Shown: piece by piece, positions 15,128-22,969 of the stretch
Layout of the letters: each line of letters opens with the position of its first letter
Position numbering within the stretch: the first letter of the stretch is position 1
Origin: an uncultured Muribaculaceae bacterium
GTDB taxonomy: Bacteria > Bacteroidota > Bacteroidia > Bacteroidales > Muribaculaceae
Reading direction: 5' to 3'
DNA: 33,354 bases
NCBI GenBank assembly: GCA_910587075.1
Contig: CAJUKE010000031.1
Location: forward strand, 1-33,354
Translations under genes and position numbers: made by a program
Notes under the pieces: model-generated
The model's input: only the letters and a program-made list of their open reading frames with translations
Told to the model about the DNA's origin: nothing
The model's database searches: none

Positions 15128-16315
15128 TCAAATGCCCGATAACAATTGCCACCACAAATCCGCAATCTCTTCAGAGCAAAATCTTTTACTGGAGGAAACG
15201 GCATACTCGGCGATGCGCAATCTCCGAGCATTATCGCTCATCAAAGATAATAATTCATCAACATACTTCTGCACGTCTCCCTCGGGAATTATAAGCCCAT
15301 TTTGATTATGTGTTATTATATCCCATAACGAATCGTATGAGTCAAATGCCATAGGCACTACCCCCATTTGTTGCGCCTCAGTCAGTGTTAATCCCCATGA
15401 CTCAGAAACAGATGTCATCATAAAGAGAGATGACATAAGATAATAAGGCTGAGGATCTGTCCGACCTACGAAATAAATATTAGGGATAGCCTTTTTCTCT
15501 ACTATTGACTTATATAAATGTTCGTCTTTTCCATGACCGACTATATATAGACTCCAGCCTTCAGATCTCAAATCCATCTTAACGCGCCGCCATATATCAA
15601 GCGCTAAAGATAACCGCTTGAATCTCTCATCAAGTCGAGCCACAATTAACACCTGATTTTTCTTTGATTTCATATCCGATAGAGACGCAAAGTCCTCAAA
15701 AGACAATCCATTTGGAATAATGCGAAATTTTGAATCATCGGAGAATTGACCGAATTCCTTAAATCTTGATATGAATTTCGCACTAAGGAGCACAACCGCG
15801 TCGGCACTGTCATAAGCTATTCTATAGGACTTCCGCATCATACGTTCGTATTGTTTACGCATCAGCGGATAAAGCAAAATATTTTTGGCTAATTGCAAAC
15901 AATGCACCAACGATTTAGGGCGTCGTTTCAGTAATTCGACAAATGGCACAAATTCAGAATCCATTCCTGGTTCAAAATGGTGCGCGAGAATTATTTTACA
16001 GCCAAGACCTTTCGCTGCTTCCCTGAAAATAGGGAGATGGATAAAAGACCCCTGTACGATAACCACATCAATTTTTAAACTGAAAAGAATTTCCCTACAC
16101 TTATCTATCGAGACATCTCTTCGTCGGTCTAATGACCAACAACGCTCGTCAACGATGCACGATACCTTGTCGGTATGATCATTCGAGTCCTCAAAGCTAG
16201 AAAAACAACGACAGCCATACTTTTCAGTTAGTGCTTTTGCTACGGTTATGGTAGTCCGCTCAGTTCCTCCCTTAGTCGGGTTTAACTTACCGTATGTATG
16301 GAACAGGATATTCAC
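15128..16315 (-). CDS. Family 4 glycosyltransferase, tandem paralogue
   Basis: A 395-residue GT4 enzyme. It starts with GTG at 16315 (MNILFHTYGKLNPTKGGTER), overlapping the TAG of the upstream pyruvyl transferase gene by one base. The GG loop at about 16-17 is followed by IILAHHFEPGMDSEF, and the C-terminal half has VLIVARLDERFKRLSLALDI and the EX7E motif at E305/E313 (ESWGLTLTEAQQMGVVPMAF). The C-terminal donor half closely resembles the next gene, which suggests a similar nucleotide sugar; the N-terminal acceptor half is more diverged. Coupled translation with its neighbour is likely. Confidence 0.9.
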   Translation of the reverse strand: MNILFHTYGKLNPTKGGTERTTITVAKALTEKYGCRCFSSFEDSNDHTDKVSCIVDERCWSLDRRRDVSIDKCREILFSLKIDVVIVQGSFIHLPIFREAAKGLGCKIILAHHFEPGMDSEFVPFVELLKRRPKSLVHCLQLAKNILLYPLMRKQYERMMRKSYRIAYDSADAVVLLSAKFISRFKEFGQFSDDSKFRIIPNGLSFEDFASLSDMKSKKNQVLIVARLDERFKRLSLALDIWRRVKMDLRSEGWSLYIVGHGKDEHLYKSIVEKKAIPNIYFVGRTDPQPYYLMSSLFMMTSVSESWGLTLTEAQQMGVVPMAFDSYDSLWDIITHNQNGLIIPEGDVQKYVDELLSLMSDNARRLRIAEYAVSSSKRFCSEEIADLWWQLLSGI

Positions 16316-17175
16316 TAATTGAATAGTTGATTTTTCAGTTTAAACGGACATGCTCCAATCAGAGGTGATAAATCAAAGTCAGATCCGCCATGAGATTTCG
16401 CAGCATAAATCAAATCCTTTACATCCGTGAATTGAGATATAACTATAGGAAATTTCTCGTGACTGCCTAATGAATTAAAAAAATCGTGGAACTTAAAATG
16501 AGCCCCTATCAACTGCTTAGATTCCGTCCATACCGCAGGGACACCATAGGATTCCGCAACAATTAAACCATGAAGCGATGAGGATGCTATGACGTCACAT
16601 TCGAGAATCTGATCTACTACATATTGCCAATTATTATAATCAGACATAGAGATCAATTTGGCACCCTTTATTGGGAAAGCGTCCTCACTAACATGGTGTA
16701 TCAAACCCAATCTGTATTTTTTTTCAATATCGGGTTTATAATACCTCGGTATAAGCATCGCAGGGTCTCCAAATATCTCAGGACAGTCAATTCCGCTTGA
16801 TAATAAATGTCTACGTGTTAAAGGTCCCCTAACTGCCAGGACTTTTGCAGGCCTTGCTGGAAGAGGTCTATCGTCAATACAGCCAGCGCCCCAAACTATT
16901 GATGAAGATTTAGTTAGGAGGCTAATTGTTGAGCCTATAACCAGATAATTTAATTCATTTGTTCTGAAAGCTATTGGAGACTCGTTAAAAAGACGGAAGC
17001 GGCTCTCTATGATTTCTCTAAGGAAATAATAATTAATGTCATCACCCCAGTTTTTACTACATCCACAGCGATTTTCTCCATGATTGACATAAGCATTTAT
17101 ATAAATTCGTGGAGCTCTGCGGGCACAGCATAATGCTCGATACCAAACATCACTTATATAATCAATGACCGCCAT
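16315..17175 (-). CDS. Polysaccharide pyruvyl transferase family protein (ExoV/CsaB-like)
   Basis: I chose the ATG at 17175 (MAVIDYISDVWYRALCCARR), four bases after the flippase stop with AGG just upstream. An ATG at 17265 would add 30 residues but overlap the flippase by 86 bases, so the start is open. With this start the 286-residue protein has NWGDDINYYFL at about 42-52, the first family motif; VWGAGCIDD near 95; AVRGPLTRRHL near 114; FGDPAMLIPR near 135; and SSSLHGLIVAESYGVPAVW near 198-216, with the conserved H-G and E-GVP. Family members transfer pyruvate from phosphoenolpyruvate to a sugar, giving a charged ketal. In capsule clusters some members may act differently. Confidence 0.82.
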   Translation of the reverse strand: MAVIDYISDVWYRALCCARRAPRIYINAYVNHGENRCGCSKNWGDDINYYFLREIIESRFRLFNESPIAFRTNELNYLVIGSTISLLTKSSSIVWGAGCIDDRPLPARPAKVLAVRGPLTRRHLLSSGIDCPEIFGDPAMLIPRYYKPDIEKKYRLGLIHHVSEDAFPIKGAKLISMSDYNNWQYVVDQILECDVIASSSLHGLIVAESYGVPAVWTESKQLIGAHFKFHDFFNSLGSHEKFPIVISQFTDVKDLIYAAKSHGGSDFDLSPLIGACPFKLKNQLFN

Positions 17176-17179
17176 ATAC

Positions 17180-18733
17180 CTATCTACAAAATAACGTCCT
17201 GACCATACAGGTCTTTTCATATATGAAACGCCTAAACTTGACCCTATATGCCTGATTAAAGCCATATTTATACGTTAGCAATGACGTAACAGATATAGAT
17301 AAAAAAGTAACTACGATAAAACGGCCCCATCCGGAGTTAAGCTGCAAAAACGCTATTATAGGCAATATCGAAGCACCTGCCATAATTAAAAGGGTGGGAA
17401 TTAGCGTCTTAATTAGAAAATAGCGTTGGCTAAACTCGGGAACGTACATATGTATTGTTTGGAGTGTAAAGAAATGGCCAACAATGAGCAATAATATGTT
17501 CAGAACAAGCGGAACCGCAGGAGTCCCTCCATTTTTTAAGAAGATATATGATAAGGGAAGAACTAACAAATATACAGTGCCATTTATAAAACTTACACGC
17601 TTTACATTACCCGTCGCATATATCCCATAAATAACAGGCCTGAACATTATGGAAACCCAGTTATTCACAATAGTTAATTGACAAAAAATTGAGGAGTAAT
17701 CAGGCACGTCAACCAACCATAAATTAAGAATGAACTGGGACTCTAAAAAAACTGGGAATGAGATAAGGAAAAGAAGCAACGTGCAAAATTTAGACGAATT
17801 ACAGATAAGGTTCTTAAATCTCTCCATATCTCCCTTAGCATGCAACTTCACTATTTGGGGATTCACCGCTGTCAAAAAATTATTAGCAAATCCCATTATA
17901 CCGTTCATAACTTGATTCGATACCGCCGAGGCCGCATTTACCACTGGTCCAAAAAACATATTCTGAAGAATATTGATGCCTTGGCCGCGCACCGACACAC
18001 TTAGATTGCCATATAGATCCCATGATGCGAAGGACAACATTTTAATGGAAACCTCCTTGACAATTTTGAATTGCAACACGCACTCTTTAAACCTGCTAAC
18101 GCAATACCAATGATAAAAACTCATAGTGGCTAAAGATACGAGCATATACAAAACCGCGTATAGAATCAAGCGATCGGCCGTCGAATAAATTAAAACATAC
18201 ACAATCAACAGCTTGGCAACTGCCTCCGCCATACCAATATATGCAAAAACATCCATTCGCTCATGCGCAATGATAACCGAATTGTATGGTATTTGCGTAA
18301 TCTGCAGAAAACAAGTAAATACAGATATATGATAGACAACGATGGCAGCATGCATTCTATCGACGGGGATTGTTAGTTTATGTAAGACAAACCATAACCC
18401 AACCGTCTCAAATATAATTACTAAAATTATCGCAAGCCCTAAATGAACAGTCAGCGCTGCCGTGAAAGTATCTCTTAATTTCGCCTCATTCTGACGGCCG
18501 ATTTCATAAGTCAAAAAGCGAGCAGTCGAAGCACCAAGAGATCCATACATAAAAGCCAGCAACGTCACTATCCCGCCAACGACATTATATATGCCATAGT
18601 CAACAACACCCAAGATTCGCAAGACCTCGCGGCCTGTAAACAGACCGATAACAATAACGAGAATCATACGAAGATATAACATCATCGTATTTTTCATCAG
18701 CCGTTTATTACTTCCAACTATTGGATCTTGCAT
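17180..18733 (-). CDS. Wzx-type repeat-unit flippase (RfbX-like, proximal module)
   Basis: A 517-residue polytopic membrane protein with 12-14 predicted hydrophobic segments. The N-terminus NKRLMKNTMMLYLRMILVIV leading to GVVDYGIYNVVGGIVTLLAF is the hallmark of a large group of Bacteroidetes capsule flippases. It is the first structural gene of the operon, 94 bases after the antiterminator gene. It should translocate the undecaprenyl-pyrophosphate-linked repeat unit across the inner membrane. The gene is AT-rich compared with the antiterminator gene just upstream, a sharp compositional step at about 18.78 kb. Confidence 0.9.
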   Translation of the reverse strand: MQDPIVGSNKRLMKNTMMLYLRMILVIVIGLFTGREVLRILGVVDYGIYNVVGGIVTLLAFMYGSLGASTARFLTYEIGRQNEAKLRDTFTAALTVHLGLAIILVIIFETVGLWFVLHKLTIPVDRMHAAIVVYHISVFTCFLQITQIPYNSVIIAHERMDVFAYIGMAEAVAKLLIVYVLIYSTADRLILYAVLYMLVSLATMSFYHWYCVSRFKECVLQFKIVKEVSIKMLSFASWDLYGNLSVSVRGQGINILQNMFFGPVVNAASAVSNQVMNGIMGFANNFLTAVNPQIVKLHAKGDMERFKNLICNSSKFCTLLLFLISFPVFLESQFILNLWLVDVPDYSSIFCQLTIVNNWVSIMFRPVIYGIYATGNVKRVSFINGTVYLLVLPLSYIFLKNGGTPAVPLVLNILLLIVGHFFTLQTIHMYVPEFSQRYFLIKTLIPTLLIMAGASILPIIAFLQLNSGWGRFIVVTFLSISVTSLLTYKYGFNQAYRVKFRRFIYEKTCMVRTLFCR

Positions 18734-18827
18734 ATATGAGCCTATTATAGACCTAAATTATAGCGCTTTGCTGCTGTTCTTTTGCTCTCTACAGAATAAA
18801 ATTGGTTGGACCTAAGCACATATTCTT

Positions 18828-20231
18828 CTACTTCGCGGGGCGGAGGAAGAGGTCGGGGATGGTGGCGGTGACGCGGAGGCCGAAGTCGGAGGTGAGGGAG
18901 ACGGTGAGGTGGCGGCGCGTGCCGGAGGAACTTACGCGGCCGCGGTAACCGGCGAAGGGGCCGTCGGTCACCTCCACTTCGGTGCCGGCAGGGAGCCCGG
19001 CGCAGTCGGTTCCGTCGATAAGCTCAAGGTCATCATCGGCGGCGCCGTCGAGTAGGATGCGGAAGTTGCGCATCTGGTCGGCCGGAATGCGGGCGAAAGG
19101 TGCGTCGACTTGTCGCGACTGCCTGTAGACTGTAGCGGCCGACGATATGGCTACCGCCGCGACGGGAATGAGGGCCGGAGTGGCCTCAAGGAACATCACG
19201 TTTCTGATGCGCGCCACCACGGTGGTTTTCAATCGCTTGCCGCGGCGCACCATCAGTTGCTCGACCGGAGCGTATGGTTTTATCCCTGACAGTCGGGCGT
19301 CGGCGTCGAGGAGCCTGCGCACCTCGACGGGATCGCTGCCCTGATGCAACCGTAGCGCGTACCAGGCGGGCTCGTCGCCAAGCACCGCGGAACGAACGCG
19401 GCGCAGCACCGCGTCGCGGTCAACGGCCGAAGCGTCATTGCCGACAAGTTGGCCCTCGCCGAAGCCTTCGGGCACGCTGCCGCACACAGCGGCGATTTCC
19501 CGGGCCGGGATGCCGCATTGACGCGCGGCGCGTATCCACAGCTCAACGGCCAGTTCCGCAGAGAAAGCCCTGTCGGCACTAAGTCCGCAGCTTCGCAGCA
19601 ATATGGGCGCGGCTGCCGCCAGTCCGTCGGCGTTGACGCGCCCCGCGGAGAGCACGGCAGCGATCAGCGCGTCGCGCGATGCCGCGAGACCCGCGTCGTT
19701 AATCGTCATACGGGCGAGCCTCCCCAGCGACTCGGCGACGTCGGCTCCGTCGGCGGCACATTTTCTGGCCGCACGGTTTCCGACAGGATGCTCTGAGCCG
19801 ACGATGTCGAAGGTTCCTGCCGGAGCCTCCTCAACCCTCCCCTCTCTGGCGAGGCGCCGGTAGAGCGAGCGGAAGTTCTGCATGCGCTTGGCGATATACG
19901 ATGCCGTATGACCTCTATCAGCCAAATAGATGCGGAACTCGGCCACGAGTTCCGCATCTATGCGGCATATGCCGCGCGAAGCGAAAGCCTTGAACGCCGC
20001 GACGAATTTCTCGGCGTCGCGGCGTGTATTTTCATTGGAGAACCCGCTCGAAAGCTCCTCGAAAAGCCCTGCGAGCGCTTTCCCGAAACCCTCCGAGCCA
20101 AAATATACCTTTCCAGGGGTTCCGTATAAACATTCATTCCCCGCTCCGGCGATGGTATCCTCCGGGGCAGGGTTCGCTGGCGAAATGTCTTCAGTGGCGG
20201 TTAGCGGCTGAAGCTCAAAACTTTCATCCAT
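18828..20231 (-). CDS. NusG/UpxY-like antiterminator fused to a degenerate tyrosine recombinase (467 aa)
   Basis: First gene of the polysaccharide operon. The C-terminal part is NusG-like: an NGN domain at about 288-372 (AWYALRLHQGSDPVEVRRLL, later RIRNVMFLEATPALIP) and a KOW domain at about 413-463 (GTEVEVTDGPFAGYRGRV). The N-terminal part is unlike NusG. Residues 45-140 look like a tyrosine-recombinase core-binding domain (NENTRRDAEKFVAAFKAF, FRIYLADRGHTASYIAKRMQ). Residues 165-280 look like a shortened catalytic domain (SRDALIAAVLSAGRVNADGL; LWIRAARQCGIPAREIAAVC; then QLVGNDASAVDRD). Compared with the Bacteroidetes recombinase pattern, R-H before the W is V-E, G-H is G-S, the tyrosine is Q, the first arginine is absent and the middle beta region is missing, so it should not recombine DNA. 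It probably promotes transcription through the 18-kb operon. It is GC-rich, like the backbone. Confidence 0.8.
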   Translation of the reverse strand: MDESFELQPLTATEDISPANPAPEDTIAGAGNECLYGTPGKVYFGSEGFGKALAGLFEELSSGFSNENTRRDAEKFVAAFKAFASRGICRIDAELVAEFRIYLADRGHTASYIAKRMQNFRSLYRRLAREGRVEEAPAGTFDIVGSEHPVGNRAARKCAADGADVAESLGRLARMTINDAGLAASRDALIAAVLSAGRVNADGLAAAAPILLRSCGLSADRAFSAELAVELWIRAARQCGIPAREIAAVCGSVPEGFGEGQLVGNDASAVDRDAVLRRVRSAVLGDEPAWYALRLHQGSDPVEVRRLLDADARLSGIKPYAPVEQLMVRRGKRLKTTVVARIRNVMFLEATPALIPVAAVAISSAATVYRQSRQVDAPFARIPADQMRNFRILLDGAADDDLELIDGTDCAGLPAGTEVEVTDGPFAGYRGRVSSSGTRRHLTVSLTSDFGLRVTATIPDLFLRPAK

Positions 20232-20249
20232 CGCTTGATTGGTCGCGCC

Positions 20250-20276
20250 GGGCGCACGTCTTGCCAGAGGGCGCCC
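20250..20276 (-). promoter_or_regulatory. Hairpin in the predicted leader of the polysaccharide operon
   Basis: GGGCGC (20250-20255) and GCGCCC (20271-20276) form a six-pair GC stem with a 15-base loop, between the predicted promoter and the ATG of the antiterminator gene. Leader RNA hairpins are used by some NusG paralogues for loading. That use here is an inference. Confidence 0.35.
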
Positions 20277-20286
20277 GAAACACCCG

Positions 20287-20318
20287 CAAAGTTACTAAAA
20301 AACCTTAAAACCCGCAAC
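20287..20318 (-). promoter_or_regulatory. Putative promoter of the polysaccharide operon
   Basis: On the minus strand TAACTTTG (20287-20294) matches the Bacteroidetes -7 element TAnnTTTG exactly. GTTG (20315-20318) lies 20 bases upstream, one base off the -33 TTTG. Transcription would start near 20280, about 50 bases before the antiterminator ATG. I see no long inverted repeats flanking it, so there is no direct sign of an invertible promoter. Confidence 0.55.
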
Positions 20319-20407
20319 CCAACGCCCCCGTATGCGGCCATTGCGCCCCATATATGCGCCTATATACGCGCCCCGTCGCTAAAACCAATAGCCCTATTCA
20401 AGCACAC

Positions 20408-20449
20408 AAAAAGAAACCGGGGCAGCCTCCGAATGGAGATTGCCCCGGT
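20408..20449 (-). terminator. Intrinsic terminator of the DXS-like gene
   Basis: ACCGGGGCA (20416-20424) pairs perfectly with TGCCCCGGT (20441-20449), with inner CTCC/GGAG extending the stem. On the minus strand a tract TTTCTTTTTG follows. It lies about 60 bases past the stop at 20507 and separates this gene from the polysaccharide operon. Confidence 0.82.
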
Positions 20450-20506
20450 AAACGGGTTTCGGCCTCTCACGGGAAGCTACCCGGAGCCGAATTACCCTTG
20501 TGTCCA

Positions 20507-22261
20507 TCAAATAAGGTCGGAGATAGCCGCCGCAATCTGGTCGGCAGCTAGGCCGCATTCTCGTTCGAGCGATACCGGCTCATAGCGGTCGGCGAAACGC
20601 TTCGGCAATCCGAAGTTCAGCACCTTCAACTGCGTGGCCCCGAGCGCCGAGGCGACCCGTTGGCCGAAACCGCCCTCAACCGAGCCATCCTCGATGGTCG
20701 CGACCACCTCGTGGTCGCGCTCAAGCGAGCGGAGCAGCTCAACGTCGACACCCGACAGATAACGGGGATTGATGAGCGTGGCCCTCACGCCATCCTTGGC
20801 GAGCAGATCGGCCACCTCCCTGCCTCTCGCAAAGAAATCGCCCGCGGCGACAATCGCCACCCTCGTGCCCTCGCGAACGACCTTGTACTTATCTATGGCC
20901 GAGTAGTCCGTATCCACTTCACCCTCGGCATGCTCCAACGAATAGGTCGGCTGGCGTATGGCCACCCGGAGCTTGCTCTGCGACAGACTCCACCGCAGCA
21001 TCGCCTCATACTCCTCGATGTTAGTCGGGGCGAGGTACACGATGTCGGGTATCGAAGTAATCATCGGAATGTCCCAGAATCCGAGATGGGTCTTGTCGGG
21101 AATCCCTTTGATGCCCGAGGCTAGCACAACGAGCGTGGCGGGGGAATCGTTCATCGCCCAATCCTCGGCCAACTGGTCATAGGCCCTCTGCAAGAACGAC
21201 GCTACCACGGGATATATAACCTTCACGCCGCCGCGGGCGGCGCCCGCCATTACCGACACTCCGGTCTGCTCAGCGATGGCGACGTCGATGTACCGCTCCC
21301 CGAGTATCTCCCGCTCCGAAGGTCCGAGTCCGAAGGCGTCAGGGGTCGCCGAGGAAATCACAAGCATCGAGGGATCTTTTTCCGCCGACTCCATTATGAA
21401 ATTCTTAAGCGCGCCCTCGTAGCTCTCCCCTTCGGCGATATGCAACGGATGGCCGGTGGCGATGTCGAAGGGCTCGCTCCAATGGAACTCCTCGCGAAAC
21501 TCCTCCGCGGGGGCATACCCCTCCCCTTTCTGTGTGTTTATGTGGAGCACGACGGGGCGAGGCGAGTCCTTAACCTCTTTCATAGCCGTGATCAACGCCT
21601 CAAGGTCGTTCCCCTCGGCCACATAGCGGTAGTCCCAACCGAACGCCTTGAATATATTGTCGGGAGCCTCGCCACCCGTTTCCCGCAGATGACGCAGATG
21701 GGCGTAAATGCCGCCGTGGTTTTCGGCTATGGCCATCTGGTTGTCGTTCAGCACGCATATAAGGTTTGTGCCCAGGGCTCCCCCCGCGTCGAGCCCCTCG
21801 AAAGCCTCGCCGCCGCTCAGCGAACCGTCGCCCACGAAGGCCACCACGTTGTGTTTCTCGCCCCTCAGGTCGCGTGCCTTGGCAAGGCCGCAGCACAGAC
21901 TGAGCGCCGGCGACGTGTGCCCGGCATAGAACAAGTCATAATCGGGCGACTCCGAGGGGTCGGTATACTCGCCCACCTTTCCGAACGAGGCCTCGTCGAT
22001 ATAACCATCAACGCGGCCGGTAAGCATTTTGTGGGGGAAATCCTGGTGCGATACGTCAAACACCAGCTTGTCCTGGGGAGCGTCAAACACATAGTGGAGC
22101 GCTATCACCGCCTCTACATCGCCGAGATTCGAACCGACGTGGCCCCCTATCTTCGACGTGCGGTTAAGCACCGCCTGCCGCATCTGCCCGGCTATTTCCC
22201 TCAGCTCGTCCACAGCGAGTCCCTTTATGTCTCGCGGCGACTTTATCTCATTCAATTCCAT
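20507..22261 (-). CDS. DXS-like transketolase-family enzyme (584 aa) with an altered substrate site
   Basis: The overall layout is that of 1-deoxy-D-xylulose-5-phosphate synthase: KIGGHVGSNLGDVEAVIALH (37-56), DVSHQDFPHKMLTGR, the thiamine diphosphate motif GDGSLSGG (144-151) with NDNQM (172-176), the catalytic glutamate in VAIAEQ (about 331), and a C-terminal domain with YLSGVD and EDGSVEGGFG. It is shorter than usual (about 620-640) and lacks much of the domain I insertion. In canonical DXS a DRAGLVG-type segment and RYPRG supply two arginines that bind the aldehyde phosphate. Here these segments read LASGIKG (380-386) and RQPTY (436-440), so both arginines appear replaced (A381, T439). It may be a paralogue using another acceptor, so the name dxs is not assigned. 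Confidence 0.8.
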   Translation of the reverse strand: MELNEIKSPRDIKGLAVDELREIAGQMRQAVLNRTSKIGGHVGSNLGDVEAVIALHYVFDAPQDKLVFDVSHQDFPHKMLTGRVDGYIDEASFGKVGEYTDPSESPDYDLFYAGHTSPALSLCCGLAKARDLRGEKHNVVAFVGDGSLSGGEAFEGLDAGGALGTNLICVLNDNQMAIAENHGGIYAHLRHLRETGGEAPDNIFKAFGWDYRYVAEGNDLEALITAMKEVKDSPRPVVLHINTQKGEGYAPAEEFREEFHWSEPFDIATGHPLHIAEGESYEGALKNFIMESAEKDPSMLVISSATPDAFGLGPSEREILGERYIDVAIAEQTGVSVMAGAARGGVKVIYPVVASFLQRAYDQLAEDWAMNDSPATLVVLASGIKGIPDKTHLGFWDIPMITSIPDIVYLAPTNIEEYEAMLRWSLSQSKLRVAIRQPTYSLEHAEGEVDTDYSAIDKYKVVREGTRVAIVAAGDFFARGREVADLLAKDGVRATLINPRYLSGVDVELLRSLERDHEVVATIEDGSVEGGFGQRVASALGATQLKVLNFGLPKRFADRYEPVSLERECGLAADQIAAAISDLI

Positions 22262-22352
22262 ATTCAGTTTTTAGTTTGACATTACAACACCTCAGGAAAG
22301 CGGAAAGATGCGTTTCACTCGACAAAAAGCGCTAAAAACGCGTCGGCGATTT

Positions 22353-22360
22353 TACTTTCG
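22353..22360 (+). promoter_or_regulatory. Possible -7 element of the sigma factor operon
   Basis: TACTTTCG fits TAnnTTTG with one change and lies 31 bases before the chosen ATG at 22392. No good -33 TTTG is visible, so an ECF-type autoregulated promoter is an alternative. Confidence 0.3.
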
Positions 22361-22391
22361 ACCATTTCCGAGGTATAATGTAAGTAGACCG

Positions 22392-22931
22392 ATGATTATC
22401 CAAGGCAATGAAATATTACAGGCATTCGCCGCCGACCCCGAGAACGGGTTCCGGCTGCTGACGCGTCAGGCGATGCGCCCGCTCTACTGGCACATACGCC
22501 GCATGGTGGTGTCGCACCACGACGCCGAGGACGTGCTCCAGGAAACGCTGCTCCGCGCCTACAGGTCGATCGGCGGCGTGCGCGAAGGCTCGACACTCGC
22601 CTCTTGGCTCTACAGAATCGCCACCAACGAGGCCCTGAGGCATATCGAGCAACGCGGAAGGATGGCTCGGGCGCTCGACATAGTACCCGAGGAGGATGCC
22701 ACCGGAGCGTTGGCCGAAGAGTATGTCGATTACTCCGACCTTGAGGCTGTCAAACTGCGCGACGCGGTGCTCGCCCTCCCCCCTCGGCAGCAGGCGGTGT
22801 TCAACCTGAGGTATTTCGACGAGCTCGAATACCGCGAAATCGCCGAGATCCTCCAGTGTTCCGAACCAACTGCCAAGGCCAACTACCATTTCGCCAAGGA
22901 AAAAATAAAGAAATACATATCCTCTCTCTAA
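22392..22931 (+). CDS. ECF-type RNA polymerase sigma factor (179 aa)
   Basis: The start is the ATG at 22392 (MIIQGNEILQAFAADPENGF). An upstream ATG at 22308 would add a basic tail unlike the family. Region 2 covers about 20-90 (FRLLTRQAMRPLYWHIRRMV, then the core-binding HHDAEDVLQETLLRAYRS and STLASWLYRIATNEALRHI). Region 4 covers about 120-175 (LEAVKLRDAVLALPPRQQAV, YREIAEILQCSEPTAKANYH), the helix-turn-helix for -35 recognition. It is the first gene of a three-gene operon with a putative anti-sigma and a Spy-like periplasmic protein, so an envelope-stress role is likely. This layout is common in Bacteroidetes. Confidence 0.92.
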   Translation: MIIQGNEILQAFAADPENGFRLLTRQAMRPLYWHIRRMVVSHHDAEDVLQETLLRAYRSIGGVREGSTLASWLYRIATNEALRHIEQRGRMARALDIVPEEDATGALAEEYVDYSDLEAVKLRDAVLALPPRQQAVFNLRYFDELEYREIAEILQCSEPTAKANYHFAKEKIKKYISSL

Positions 22932-22969
22932 ACGCTAAAACCGACAACTCTCTCTAACACATTGAATAT

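Noticed and set aside
20330..20380. Repeated GCGCC/TATATG strings in the region before the antiterminator gene, considered as inversion sites or a repeat array
   Set aside because: The matches are short and irregular, with no pair of long inverted repeats flanking the promoter.
21440..22279. Plus-strand open frame (about 280 codons) opposite the DXS-like gene
   Set aside because: It lies antisense to a well-supported enzyme and shows no family motifs.
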